The translations under genes were made by a program, and so were the position numbers. A model generated the notes under the pieces. That model made no database searches. It saw nothing but the letters and a program-made list of their open reading frames with translations, and was not told where the DNA came from. Positions 17,478 to 26,240 of a stretch of DNA of 64,000 nt are shown in pieces. The DNA is from Bacillaceae bacterium (GTDB lineage: Bacteria; Bacillota; Bacilli; JACDOE01): positions 124,001 to 188,000 of the forward strand of contig JACDOE010000001.1 of NCBI GenBank assembly GCA_017656255.1, written 5' to 3'. Each line of letters begins with the position of its first letter. Position 1 is the first letter of the stretch.

Positions 17478-17523
17478 TCCAAAAAATAAGAAGCCTCATC
17501 CTTTTTAGCGGACGAGACTTCTT
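17478..17523 (-). terminator. Terminator on the minus strand directly after the 15-codon ORF
   Basis: AAGAAG, CTC and TCC at 17488-17501 pair with GGA, GAG and CTTCTT at 17510-17523, with two mismatches. Read on the minus strand, the hairpin is followed by TTATTTTTT. The stop codon of the tiny ORF overlaps the first arm. Confidence 0.75.
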
Positions 17524-17569
17524 AATATCCATGCGGATTCGGGTTAAACCCTAAAATGTCTACTTCCAT
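17522..17569 (-). CDS. Candidate 15-residue peptide (leader peptide or small effector)
   Basis: ATG at 17569 overlaps the stop of the 49-aa ORF (TAATG), and GGAGGTG lies 11 bp upstream inside that ORF. The product would be MEVDILGFNPNPHGY. Its stop overlaps the first arm of the terminator, as in attenuator leader peptides, and the next gene on the strand (DUF2062, 17400) starts about 80 bp beyond. A chance ORF is possible at this length. I know of no matching peptide family. Confidence 0.35.
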   Translation of the reverse strand: MEVDILGFNPNPHGY

Positions 17570-17718
17570 TAACTGTTATACACCTCCGTTAAATATCCGT
17601 CGGTATCCAGCTTTTCAAATCCTTCTACCGAACGGGTCATGCGCTTTAATTCCATTTGCAGCCGTTCAATCTCCTTTTGCATTTTTTCCAGCACTTCCAC
17701 ATCAACAGTGACCGTCAT
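17569..17718 (-). CDS. Small coiled-coil protein, unknown
   Basis: A 49-residue minus-strand frame, MTVTVDVEVLEKMQKEIERL then a heptad-like helix (QMELKRMTRSVEGFEKL) and a short tail. GAAAGGAGCG lies about 11 bp before ATG 17718. The charged helix suggests a small dimeric coiled coil. Not recognised. It is translationally coupled to the tiny ORF behind it and divergent from the sensor kinase gene. Confidence 0.55.
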   Translation of the reverse strand: MTVTVDVEVLEKMQKEIERLQMELKRMTRSVEGFEKLDTDGYLTEVYNS

Positions 17719-17808
17719 AATGTAACGCGCTCCTTTCACCCTTTATTTGATTAAAATTTAATGATTATTCTAACAACTTATCTAACGCTTGTAAATAGGT
17801 ATTTTGAA

Positions 17809-17822
17809 TGTAAGCGCTTGCA
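17809..17822. promoter_or_regulatory. cre-like palindrome upstream of the sensor kinase gene
   Basis: TGTAAGCGCTTGCA agrees with the catabolite-responsive element consensus TGWAANCGNTNWCA at 13 of 14 positions and has the palindromic AAGCGCTT core. It sits 130 bp before the kinase start and 90 bp before the divergent small gene, so CcpA control of either is possible (inference). Confidence 0.45.
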
Positions 17823-17878
17823 AATTGAAAGAAATTTATGACAATTTTTAAAACAACGTATATTAACGCTTTTTGTAA

Positions 17879-17907
17879 TTTCTTGTTTGCAAAAATTGGT
17901 GTAAAAT
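17879..17907 (+). promoter_or_regulatory. Candidate sigma-A promoter for the sensor kinase gene
   Basis: TTTCTT at 17879-17884 and TAAAAT at 17902-17907 with a 17-bp spacer; the -35 box is weak. The implied start leaves a leader of about 25 bp before ATG 17939. Confidence 0.35.
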
Positions 17908-17938
17908 GACATTAAACGTTTTTTGGGAGAAGGTATTG

Positions 17939-19240
17939 ATGAAATCAAAAACCTGGACTTATATCATGATTGTACTGGTCACATTTCTGGCCGGTGAGAT
18001 CAAGATCATACCGTTTGGTGAAGCGTTCCGGGTTGCACTGGGAAGCGCCGCTTTTTTCTTTCTTATCTTATGGTTTCGGCATGTGTCTGCCTTTATGGCC
18101 GGTTTTTTGACCGGTTTATTTGTACCTGTCTTTCGAATCGGACTGGATATGATGTTTCAACAGCCGTTTTTCTGGCAACAAAGTTTTGAGGCCCATTCTC
18201 CTGCTTTCTTCTATTATTTGTTATTCGGTTTTTTTCTTTCTTTGCTGGATCTGGACAGGCCCGATGTCAATCCATTTAAACTGGGGGTAACGGGAGCGTT
18301 ATCCGATTTTGTTGCCAACCTGGGGGAACTGATTGCTCGCTCGTTTATATCGGATATTCCGCTGAATATAGAGGAATTTTTGACGATTCTGATTGTCGGG
18401 ATTATCCGAAGCTTTTTCGTCGTCGGTTTGTACAGTAACATTCATTTAAAAGGGATTCGGATGATTCATGAAGAAAAAGAAAAGAGAATGCTGAAACTAC
18501 TAAGTATCGGGAGCGGATTGTATCAAGAAACCCTTTATTTGCAAAAATCAATGGCTGATATTGAGCAAATTACCCGTCAAAGTTACGAACTGTATCAGTC
18601 TTTAAAGAAAAAAGTGGAAAAATCTCCGGATCCGGAGCAGTGGGAACCTATGATCAGGCAATCGTTACATGTGGCCCAGGAGGTTCATGAAGTCAAGAAA
18701 AATACACAGCGTATTCTGGCGGGACTCCTGAAGATGTTTAAGAAAGAATCCTTGTCCGGAAAAATGCATATCAAAGACATTATGAATTTTGCCATAAAAT
18801 CCAATCAGAATTATGCGGACATGCTGGGAAAAAAGATCAAGTTCGATTCATTGGTCTCTGTCAACCTGGAAACGATTCACTATTATCCTCTTCTCTCCGT
18901 GATCAACAATATTCTGGCTAATGCGGTTGAAGCAATCGACTACACCGGGGATATCAGCGTGAGAGTCAGAGAACTAACGAACCATCGACTGGAATTTAGG
19001 ATTGAGGACACGGGTTCTGGCATTGCTCCGCATGATTATGATGTTATTTTTCATCCCGGTTTTACGACCAAATACGATCAGGCGGGGGTAGCCGCAACCG
19101 GAATCGGATTATCTCATGTCAAGGAAATCGTTGAGTCCTTAAAAGGAGATGTTTTTGTAAAGCCTGCTTCCGGGGAGTCCGGAACCGTTTTTGTGGTAAA
19201 TATCCCCCGTAATGAACTGGAAAAGGAGGGAAATGGATGA
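17939..19240 (+). CDS. Sensor histidine kinase, GlnK (YcbA)-like
   Basis: Membrane sensor of a two-component pair, 433 aa. The N-terminal half has several hydrophobic segments (about residues 5-180); a coiled linker follows, then a phospho-acceptor region with HEVKKNTQRI, and a GHKL ATPase domain with NNILANAVEAID (N box), EDTGSGI and FHPGFTTK, and GIGLSHV (G boxes). The pairing with a YcbB-domain regulator identifies it as GlnK/YcbA-like; in B. subtilis that pair senses glutamine and activates glsA-glnT. No glutaminase or transporter gene is nearby here. ATG 17939 follows GGGAGAAGG. Confidence 0.82.
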   Translation: MKSKTWTYIMIVLVTFLAGEIKIIPFGEAFRVALGSAAFFFLILWFRHVSAFMAGFLTGLFVPVFRIGLDMMFQQPFFWQQSFEAHSPAFFYYLLFGFFLSLLDLDRPDVNPFKLGVTGALSDFVANLGELIARSFISDIPLNIEEFLTILIVGIIRSFFVVGLYSNIHLKGIRMIHEEKEKRMLKLLSIGSGLYQETLYLQKSMADIEQITRQSYELYQSLKKKVEKSPDPEQWEPMIRQSLHVAQEVHEVKKNTQRILAGLLKMFKKESLSGKMHIKDIMNFAIKSNQNYADMLGKKIKFDSLVSVNLETIHYYPLLSVINNILANAVEAIDYTGDISVRVRELTNHRLEFRIEDTGSGIAPHDYDVIFHPGFTTKYDQAGVAATGIGLSHVKEIVESLKGDVFVKPASGESGTVFVVNIPRNELEKEGNG

Positions 19241-20160
19241 ATCCGAGATATCTCATTGTGGATGATGATCCTGCCTGTCGTCGTATGTTGATTCAGATAA
19301 TTGAAGACAGCCGGCTGGGTGAAGTGATTGATGTTGCGGAAGATGGGAATGAAGCAGAGCGGAAAATTCTTCACTTGAAACCAGATATCGTGGTGATTGA
19401 CCTGCTCATGCCCGGTCAGGACGGAGTGGAGGCGATCCGCAATTTAATTGAAAAAGGTTATAACGGCCATTTTGTCATGATATCGCAGATTGAAAATAAA
19501 GAAATGGTGGAACAGGCTTATATTGCAGGTGTTAATTTTTTTATTCATAAACCGATCAACCGGGTTGAAGTACGTTCCGTTTTACAACAAATTCGCGATA
19601 CCTTTAAAATGCAGTCTTCTCTGCAATCGATTCGTCAACACCTTGAACAACTGGTTCCCCAGAAAAACGAGTCGGCGCTCCAGTCAGATACGTCAGATCA
19701 TTTTTTGAATGCGGTTCAGAATATCCTCTATGAAATGGGAATCATGGGTGAAGCGGGAAGCAACGATTTAATCAAAGTCATGAAATTTTTGTATCAGAAA
19801 CAGATTCGCTCGGGAGATGATTTCCCTACGATCAAGGAAATTTATTACCAGGTTGTTTCCCAATCCAGTCATACGGAGGAGCAAACACGAAAGGAGATCA
19901 AAGCGATGGAGCAGCGGATCAGGCGCGTCATTGATCATGCACTTTCCCATCTGGCGTCCATCGGTTTGACTGATTTTTCACACCCCAAATTTGAACACTA
20001 TGCGCCACGGTTTTTTGATTTCTCAGAAGTAAGAAAAAAAATGAAAGAGATTGATAACAAAGGGGAAAGTACGGGCAAAAAAGCAAAGATCAATGTCAAG
20101 AAATTTATTCAGATCCTCTACTGGGAAGCATTCCACCGGATCAATATCATTCATGAATAA
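19237..20160 (+). CDS. Response regulator, GlnL (YcbB)-like
   Basis: Partner of the kinase, overlapping it by four bases (ATGA). The 307-aa protein has a receiver domain (1 to about 120) with VDDDP acidic pocket, DIVVIDLLMPGQDG phospho-acceptor Asp and the KP pair in FFIHKPINR. A long linker is followed by a YcbB-type output domain (about 140-307) rather than a common HTH effector, with FPTIKEIYYQVV and KINVKKFIQILYWEAFHRIN. This domain is specific to GlnL-type regulators. The target is unknown; a chemoreceptor gene follows 117 bp downstream. Confidence 0.85.
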   Translation: MNPRYLIVDDDPACRRMLIQIIEDSRLGEVIDVAEDGNEAERKILHLKPDIVVIDLLMPGQDGVEAIRNLIEKGYNGHFVMISQIENKEMVEQAYIAGVNFFIHKPINRVEVRSVLQQIRDTFKMQSSLQSIRQHLEQLVPQKNESALQSDTSDHFLNAVQNILYEMGIMGEAGSNDLIKVMKFLYQKQIRSGDDFPTIKEIYYQVVSQSSHTEEQTRKEIKAMEQRIRRVIDHALSHLASIGLTDFSHPKFEHYAPRFFDFSEVRKKMKEIDNKGESTGKKAKINVKKFIQILYWEAFHRINIIHE

Positions 20161-20276
20161 ATATCGTCAGGGACTTTAGTTAAATTATGCCATCAATTTT
20201 TCAGAAATTTAAAGGAATTCGTCAAAAAATGTAGAAATATGGGGGTGGAATAATTTTTTCATCGTAGGGGGTACTT

Positions 20277-22514
20277 ATGTTAAAAAAACGAATACAAAAA
20301 TGGATACCGTTTATTTCGTCCCGTAAGGACACCCTGATCCGTTTTTTAAAAAAGACAAAAACAAATATTTTCTCAAAATCAAAGAGCAAAGTACCATTAC
20401 CAGGATCCCGGGTTCCATCCGGTGAACAGGTTGAACCAGACAGGCAGAAAATGAAAAATAATAAACTGCGGAACCGGATCATCGCTTCTTTTTTATCGGC
20501 AACCTTAATTGTCAGTGCTATTCTGGCAGGGATTCTGCTTCCCTATACATCCGGGGTTCTTAAAGATCGGATAAGGGAACAGTCGGAGACAGTGGCACTC
20601 AGTTCCTTAAACAATGTTCGAATTTTTCTTGATGCCAGTGTTGAAGGGTTAAAGATGGTCTCCAATTCACTGACGAATGTTGATGAGCAATCGGAGATCT
20701 TTTCCCGGTTTACGGATATGACGTTGAATTCTGATCTGTATAAAGGGTTGATTTTTGTAGACGAGCAGGGGCAAGAACTCGTTAAGAGAGGATCTGCCAT
20801 TCGAAATTTTGAAAAACAGGATCGCAGTCAGGATCCGGTATTTACAGAAGCGATTAAGAACGGTTCATACATAAGCCCGGTTTTACCTGATCCGGACAGT
20901 GAAACATTCTATATGGAAATAAGTGTTCCAGTGAAGAATTTGTATGGTCAATTAAAAGGGGTTGTCATTGCCCGGTTTCCGATGAACGTGATCTGGTCGC
21001 AGATTCAGAACGACGCCGATGAAGAAGCCTCGACGGATCATACGATGTTTATGGTCAGTCAGGAAAACTATCTCATTGCCCATAGTAACGAAAAGCTGGT
21101 ACGGGATCAACGTATTAAAGACGGTGAACGCGTCGGGGTTGACCAGATCCAGAAAAGTGCAGTTCTTCAGGATGAAGCGGTTATCGACATGATAGAAAAA
21201 AGAGAAAATTTAGATCCTGAAGAAAGGAACATAGTTTTATACTCGCTCTCCGGCGCAAACGAGAATGGGGTGCAACAGGTGTCGGCTTACGGGATAGATC
21301 CGGTCTACGGCTGGGCGTTATTTATGGAAACGCCTGAGGAACTGGCCCTGGCGCCTGTCAAGAACATGACCTGGTATATGGTGGGCATCATTATCCTTTC
21401 TTCCATTATCATGGTCATCTGGGGTATCGTACTGGCTCGACGGGTCTCCAATCCGGTTAAAAGAATGGTTGCGGCTACCCAGCGGGTAGCATCGGGCGAC
21501 TTAACGTCGCGTACCCAAATTGAACGGGATGATGAAATCGGAATCCTCGCTTCCTCATTCGATAAAATGGTGGATGACCTGCAGCAAATCGTTATGAATG
21601 TGACCAGGGCTTCAGAAAAGACATCAACCACAGCCAGAGAATTTACTTCCGTGGCCCGGGAAGTTTCAGACAGTGCGTCCCAGATTGCGGCGACCATCGA
21701 TGAAATCGCACGTGGTGCTGAAGACCAGGCCAGCCTGAGTACACGAACAGATGATGGTATCAAGAAACTTCAGAAACTGGTTGAGGAAATGACGGAAAAA
21801 ACCGCACAGGTTGCTTCTGAAGCAGACAAAACTCAGGTCACGATACGAGAAAGTGATCAGGCTTTTGAAAAGCTGGTACAGGGGATTGAGAATATGTCTG
21901 AGGCTGCTGTCCATTCGGCAGGAGAAGTCAAAGCCCTTGAACAACAGACACGGGAAATCGGGACAATTATTGAAACATCCAATGATATTGCCAAGCGAAC
22001 CAACTTACTGGCATTGAATGCCGCAATTGAGGCCGCCAGAGCCGGAGAACACGGCAGAGGATTCGCCGTTGTAGCCGATGAAGTAAGAAAATTGGCCGAG
22101 CAGAGCAGCCAGGCCTCTCAGCAAATTGAAGCCATTATTACGAACGTCCAGGAAGCCATTACACAGGTTGTAGAAAAAATGGAATCCAGTATTGAACAGG
22201 CCAAACAGGAAAGTGAACAGGCGGCAGATTCTCGTCAGGCAATGAGAGCAATTGAAAACGCAATGAAATCCGTCATGGAGTCCGTTGCGCAAATCGAATC
22301 CTACATGGAGAATCAGAAATCATTGACCGAAGAAATCGCCCGACATTCACATCAATCTTCAGAAGTAGCGACTGAAACATCGGCCGGTGCTGAACAAGTG
22401 GCTGCCTCAGCCGAACAATCCACCGCAGTCATGCAGCAGGTGGTGTCCAATGCTGATACTCTTCTCGAAATAGCGGAAGAATTAAAGGAAAGGGTTAAAA
22501 TGTTTAAACTTTAG
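20277..22514 (+). CDS. Methyl-accepting chemotaxis protein
   Basis: Transmembrane chemoreceptor, 745 aa. A basic cytoplasmic N-terminus of about 60 residues is unusual; TM1 lies at about 68-90, a dCache-like extracellular sensor at about 95-360, TM2 at about 365-388, HAMP after it ([19 protein letters not shown]), and the signalling domain with the hairpin tip [20 protein letters not shown] and [14 protein letters not shown]. The ATG 20277 has TAGGGGG upstream; an internal ATG (residue 59) would remove the basic tail but has no better ribosome site. Ligand unknown. A strong terminator follows. Confidence 0.92.
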   Translation: MLKKRIQKWIPFISSRKDTLIRFLKKTKTNIFSKSKSKVPLPGSRVPSGEQVEPDRQKMKNNKLRNRIIASFLSATLIVSAILAGILLPYTSGVLKDRIREQSETVALSSLNNVRIFLDASVEGLKMVSNSLTNVDEQSEIFSRFTDMTLNSDLYKGLIFVDEQGQELVKRGSAIRNFEKQDRSQDPVFTEAIKNGSYISPVLPDPDSETFYMEISVPVKNLYGQLKGVVIARFPMNVIWSQIQNDADEEASTDHTMFMVSQENYLIAHSNEKLVRDQRIKDGERVGVDQIQKSAVLQDEAVIDMIEKRENLDPEERNIVLYSLSGANENGVQQVSAYGIDPVYGWALFMETPEELALAPVKNMTWYMVGIIILSSIIMVIWGIVLARRVSNPVKRMVAATQRVASGDLTSRTQIERDDEIGILASSFDKMVDDLQQIVMNVTRASEKTSTTAREFTSVAREVSDSASQIAATIDEIARGAEDQASLSTRTDDGIKKLQKLVEEMTEKTAQVASEADKTQVTIRESDQAFEKLVQGIENMSEAAVHSAGEVKALEQQTREIGTIIETSNDIAKRTNLLALNAAIEAARAGEHGRGFAVVADEVRKLAEQSSQASQQIEAIITNVQEAITQVVEKMESSIEQAKQESEQAADSRQAMRAIENAMKSVMESVAQIESYMENQKSLTEEIARHSHQSSEVATETSAGAEQVAASAEQSTAVMQQVVSNADTLLEIAEELKERVKMFKL

Positions 22515-22529
22515 CTTGAATGGAATGGA

Positions 22530-22569
22530 ACACCCGTGAGTTCTTTCTGAAACTCCGGGTGTTTTTTTG
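22530..22569 (+). terminator. Terminator after the chemoreceptor gene
   Basis: ACACCCG(T)GAGTT at 22530-22542 pairs with AACTCCGGGTGT at 22551-22562, with one bulged T, followed by seven T and GTG. Confidence 0.9.
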
Positions 22570-22729
22570 TGTTTTTTATGATTTTGCCCGTTAAAGTCTG
22601 AGCACGCCTTAAAGCTCTTTTCCAAACACTTTTTATTATGATAAGATTATGTGTGAACTTTGACCGAAGAATCAGGAATACTAATTGAAGAGCCTGATTT
22701 TAACACGACTTAAACAGTAGGTGTTGCAT

Positions 22730-23878
22730 ATGATTTATCTCGATAACAGCGCCACCACCCGGCCATACCCGGAAGTGCTGGATACGATGAAAAAAGCGGC
22801 CGAGGAATTTTACGGGAATCCTTCTTCCCTTCATAAACTGGGAGAGGTATCCCGTAAAGTGCTGGATCAATCCCGCAAAATGGCTTCCCGTATTCTCGGT
22901 GTCAAAGCCGGTGAGATTGTGTTTACTTCCGGTGCGACGGAAAGTAACAATCTGGCGATAAAAGGCATTGCCCATCAGTATCAAAACCGGGGAAAACACC
23001 TGATTACTTCGGCAGTGGAACACGCTTCCGTTTATCAGACATGCCGTCAACTTGAGGATAGCGGCTTTGACGTGACGTATTTACCGGTAGACCGAATAGG
23101 GCGGGTAGCCGTAGAAGATGTCAAAAAAGCGATTCGTCAGGATACCATCCTGGTTTCGGTGATGCATGTCAATAATGAATTGGGAACGATTCAACCGATT
23201 CAGGAAATCGGGGAACTACTTAAAACCAACCGTAAAGTTTTTTTTCATGTGGATGCGGTGCAGGCTTTTGGCAAACTGGATGTGAAGCCTGCGGAATGGG
23301 GAGTCGATTTACTGTCTCTCTCAGCGCATAAATTTCACGGTCCACGAGGAGCCGGCCTGATGTATATACGTTCCGGCGTAAAACTTTCACCGCTGATCAC
23401 CGGAGGAGGTCAGGAACACGGATTTCGTTCCGGAACCGAAAACCTTCCGGCTATTGCCGGGATGGTTAAAGCGATGAAAATGAGCAGGGAACAAATGTCT
23501 CACAATCGCAAACATTTTCAGATGCTCAAGGAACGGTTGGTCCAACAACTGAAAGATATCGAGGGGGTCATCATCAATAGCCCTACTGATGAACAGGGCG
23601 CCCCTCATATCGTTAATTTTTCAGTTCCCGGCTTGAAATCAGAAGTGATCATCCATTCCCTTGAAGAAAAGGATATCTATGTTTCCACACAGTCTGCCTG
23701 CTCATCAAGTGCCAGCAGGCCAAGCCGGATTCTATTGGCCATCGGTCTGGACGAAAAAGCGGCCCGGAGCGGCATTCGAGTCAGTTTTGAGAAGGCCAAC
23801 ACAATCGATGAAATTGATAGGTTTGTTCATCATTTAAAAGAAATTGTGACACATCTAAAAAAAGTGATGAGGGTGTAG
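22730..23878 (+). CDS. nifZ: Cysteine desulfurase (NifZ/IscS type, partner of ThiI)
   Basis: PLP enzyme that draws sulfur from cysteine as a persulfide. The 382-aa product starts MIYLDNSATTRPYPEV, binds PLP at the Lys of LSAHKFHGPRGAG and carries the active Cys in STQSACSSSASRPSRIL. AGGTG lies six bases before ATG 22730, preferred over GTG 22721. The four-base gap to thiI mirrors the B. subtilis nifZ-thiI pair, where the desulfurase gives sulfur to ThiI for 4-thiouridine in tRNA. That context decides the name over other IscS-like copies. Confidence 0.9.
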   Translation: MIYLDNSATTRPYPEVLDTMKKAAEEFYGNPSSLHKLGEVSRKVLDQSRKMASRILGVKAGEIVFTSGATESNNLAIKGIAHQYQNRGKHLITSAVEHASVYQTCRQLEDSGFDVTYLPVDRIGRVAVEDVKKAIRQDTILVSVMHVNNELGTIQPIQEIGELLKTNRKVFFHVDAVQAFGKLDVKPAEWGVDLLSLSAHKFHGPRGAGLMYIRSGVKLSPLITGGGQEHGFRSGTENLPAIAGMVKAMKMSREQMSHNRKHFQMLKERLVQQLKDIEGVIINSPTDEQGAPHIVNFSVPGLKSEVIIHSLEEKDIYVSTQSACSSSASRPSRILLAIGLDEKAARSGIRVSFEKANTIDEIDRFVHHLKEIVTHLKKVMRV

Positions 23879-23881
23879 CAA

Positions 23882-25081
23882 ATGAAATTTGACCATATAT
23901 TGATTCGGTATGGTGAACTTGCATTAAAAAAGAAAAATCGCAGCTTTTTTGAAAAGCAGCTGGTAAACAATTTGAAAAATGCCCTTAAAATGTTCCCGCA
24001 GGTGGAGATCCACAAAACATACGGCCGGATGCATGTCGTGTTAAATGACACACCGTTTGAAGAGGTGGCACAACGCATCCAACAGGTCTTCGGCATTGTC
24101 TCATTCAGTCCGGTTATTAAGACAGACCTGGATCTGGAAAAGATAAAGGAAGCCTCATTGAACATGATCAGTCAGATTGATCCCGCCCCGAAAACATTTA
24201 AAGTAGAAACCAATCGCGCCAACAAACAGTTTCCTCATAAATCCATGGAACTGAATCATTTGATCGGGAGCCACATCCTGCGGAACACGCAGGATCTTAA
24301 AGTGGATGTCCATGAACCGGATGTGAAACTGAGAGTCGATGTCCGAACGGAAGGCGTTTTTATTAGCAGTTATGACATCCCCGGTATCGGTGGCCTTCCG
24401 GTTGGTGTCAGTGGAAAAGCGATGTTGATGCTATCCGGAGGGATTGACAGTCCGGTAGCCGGCTGGTTGACCATGAAAAGAGGGGTAACCGTAGAGGCGG
24501 TCCATTTTCACAGTTATCCTTTTACCAGTCAACAGGCGCGGGATAAAGTGATTGAGCTTGCCCGGATTATGTCGCGTTACAGCGGCAGGCTGAAGTTACA
24601 CCTTGTTCCATTGACCGAGATTCAGACGTTGATACGACAGCGGTGTCCGGAAGATTACACCATCACAATTATGAGAAGAATGATGATGCGCATCACAGAA
24701 AAATTGGCTGAAAAAAATGGGGCACTGGCCATTTCCACCGGGGAAAGTCTGGCCCAGGTGGCGAGTCAGACAATGGAAAGTATGAATACGATTAATCGTG
24801 TCGTCAGACTCCCGGTAATTCGACCGCTTGTTACGATGGACAAACTGGAAATCATGGAAATTGCCAGAAAAATAGGTACGTACGAAACCTCCATTCAACC
24901 GTATGAAGATTGCTGTACCATCTTCGTACCAAAATCGCCGGTGACGAGGCCGACCCCGGAGAAAGCTGAAAAATTCGAACAGGCCCTTGAAGTGGAGGAA
25001 CTTGTTCAGGATGCGGTGGAACGTACCGAGGTGATGTGGATTACCCCTGAAGAACCTGAAGATGAATTTGATTTATTTTAA
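23882..25081 (+). CDS. thiI: tRNA 4-thiouridine / thiazole sulfurtransferase ThiI
   Basis: Adenylates uridine 8 of tRNA for thiolation and may serve thiamine thiazole synthesis. The 399-aa protein has the N-terminal ferredoxin-like domain, a THUMP domain (about 60-165) and the PP-loop LSGGIDSPVAGW near residue 182. It ends soon after the ATPase domain with EDEFDLF and lacks the C-terminal rhodanese domain of the E. coli enzyme, as is usual in Bacillales. GAGGGTG precedes ATG 23882. Confidence 0.95.
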   Translation: MKFDHILIRYGELALKKKNRSFFEKQLVNNLKNALKMFPQVEIHKTYGRMHVVLNDTPFEEVAQRIQQVFGIVSFSPVIKTDLDLEKIKEASLNMISQIDPAPKTFKVETNRANKQFPHKSMELNHLIGSHILRNTQDLKVDVHEPDVKLRVDVRTEGVFISSYDIPGIGGLPVGVSGKAMLMLSGGIDSPVAGWLTMKRGVTVEAVHFHSYPFTSQQARDKVIELARIMSRYSGRLKLHLVPLTEIQTLIRQRCPEDYTITIMRRMMMRITEKLAEKNGALAISTGESLAQVASQTMESMNTINRVVRLPVIRPLVTMDKLEIMEIARKIGTYETSIQPYEDCCTIFVPKSPVTRPTPEKAEKFEQALEVEELVQDAVERTEVMWITPEEPEDEFDLF

Positions 25082-25145
25082 TTTAGACTTGGGAGAGGAA
25101 ATCGGGAGGATTGTCGATTCGTATAGGTGACCAGAATACAAATAA

Positions 25146-25187
25146 GCCTTACGGCATTAATGTTGTTCGCCGTAAGGCATTTTTTTA
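25146..25187. terminator. Terminator between thiI and the convergent spore lipoprotein gene
   Basis: Perfect ten-base stem GCCTTACGGC (25146-25155) and GCCGTAAGGC (25169-25178) followed by ATTTTTTT on the plus strand; it lies just before the stop of the minus-strand gene. Confidence 0.9.
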
Positions 25188-25188
25188 T

Positions 25189-25824
25189 CTATCTGAATGG
25201 GGCCGTTGCGGTGCGTCCAATATCTCTCACCAGATTGTTAAAATCATTAACCACGTCCTGTGCAGCAGCTCCCATATCTCCGTTTCCGTTCATTCCGTTC
25301 ATTCCGTTATTTCCATTCCGCATGGTTCCGTCAAGATCCCGCACCCGTCTGACCAGATCTTCATCTGAGGTGACATAAACATTGTAGTTAGGTGCCATTC
25401 TTTGCGCGACGGTCTGAGCTCGTCTCTCAACGCCCTGGTTCATGCGATTGTTGTTGTTGCCATTGTTATTATTATTGTTATTGTTGTTGTTGTTGTTGTC
25501 GGTCTCGATTCCAACTACAACATCGTTACCGTAAATGACGACACGTGCTTGATCAACACCGTTTACTCTGTTAACGGCGCTGGCAATATCCTGGGCGAGC
25601 TCAGTATTAAATCCGTTCGTTCCATTCAAATTGTTTACATTATTATCGTACGGATACATATCGTTCTGATTGGCCCCGAAACGATTCTGGCCCATCATCC
25701 CATTGTTGTTTTGAGTCGCATCATAACGGGGGTCGTTTTCAGGGGTAGCACCCTGGTTCCAGTTACATGCACTCAGCGTAAAAACCATGGCGGCGATTGT
25801 CATAAGTACAATTCCTTTTTTCAT
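25189..25824 (-). CDS. YhcN/YlaJ-type sporulation lipoprotein
   Basis: The 211-aa product starts with a lipoprotein signal (MKKGIVLMTIAAMVFTLSAC, cysteine at residue 20), then an Asn/Gly/Met-rich stretch, a YhcN/YlaJ-like domain (AQDIASAVNRVNGVDQARVVIYGNDVVVGIE, with VERRAQTVAQRMAPNYNVYVTSDED), an Asn tract splitting the domain, and a short Gly/Asn tail. YhcN family members are forespore-made lipoproteins of the spore inner membrane. The perfect ribosome site AAAGGAGGTGA sets ATG 25824; the frame opens further upstream without support. Confidence 0.88.
   Translation of the reverse strand: MKKGIVLMTIAAMVFTLSACNWNQGATPENDPRYDATQNNNGMMGQNRFGANQNDMYPYDNNVNNLNGTNGFNTELAQDIASAVNRVNGVDQARVVIYGNDVVVGIETDNNNNNNNNNNNNGNNNNRMNQGVERRAQTVAQRMAPNYNVYVTSDEDLVRRVRDLDGTMRNGNNGMNGMNGNGDMGAAAQDVVNDFNNLVRDIGRTATAPFR
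25447..25497. repeat. Asn-codon trinucleotide tract inside the YhcN-like gene
   Basis: Seventeen near-continuous triplets read on the minus strand as AAC or AAT with one Gly codon: 12 Asn, Gly, 4 Asn. Such a period-3 tract can gain or lose codons by slippage without a frameshift, changing the length of the loop in the lipoprotein. Confidence 0.85.
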
Positions 25825-25887
25825 GATCTCACCTCCTTTATTGTCTAGTGTGAAAGGATTCAACCTGAAATACACATGGAGAAATTA

Positions 25888-25918
25888 GTAAAAAACAGCC
25901 TCTGGCTGATGGAGGCTG
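25888..25918 (-). terminator. Terminator (minus strand) after the zinc-ribbon gene
   Basis: CAGCCTC at 25896-25902 and GAGGCTG at 25912-25918 form a perfect seven-base stem; read on the minus strand it is followed by TTTTTTA. It separates the zinc-ribbon gene from the lipoprotein gene. Confidence 0.85.
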
Positions 25919-25931
25919 AGTCGGGAGCCCT

Positions 25932-26078
25932 TTATGGATTGTTGTTGTCTTCAACTTGATCGAAGGCATGATCTTCATAATGAGTAATGTGAATAGCATG
26001 ATGGCACTGATCACAATCAAATCTTCTTTTTTCCCAGAGGTAAATCAGTTCTTTGCCGCAATAAACACAAGTTTCCAT
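25932..26078 (-). CDS. Small zinc-ribbon protein
   Basis: A 48-residue minus-strand product beginning METCVYCGKELIYLW and continuing FDCDQCHHAIHITHYEDH, so two CxxC pairs 15 residues apart, a typical mini zinc ribbon. The C-terminus is acidic and ends NNNP. AAAGGAGAGGG lies just before ATG 26078 and its own terminator follows. Function unknown; a DNA-, RNA- or protein-binding role is only a guess. Confidence 0.7.
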   Translation of the reverse strand: METCVYCGKELIYLWEKRRFDCDQCHHAIHITHYEDHAFDQVEDNNNP

Positions 26079-26240
26079 AATCCCTCTCCTTTCTTTAATT
26101 TCAGTATATCCAGATTTGCAAAGGACATCCCTGCTCTTAATGAGATTACAAAAGGTGGATGGTGTAACAGAAATCAGGTGGGGAATAATATGGACGTACT
26201 GAAAAATAGATATTTTTAGGATATAAGGAAGGGATAGGGG

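Noticed and set aside
25402..25848. A 148-codon hydrophobic plus-strand frame opposite the YhcN-like gene
   Set aside because: It is the shadow of the Asn tract (Val/Ile-rich in antisense) and has no ribosome site.
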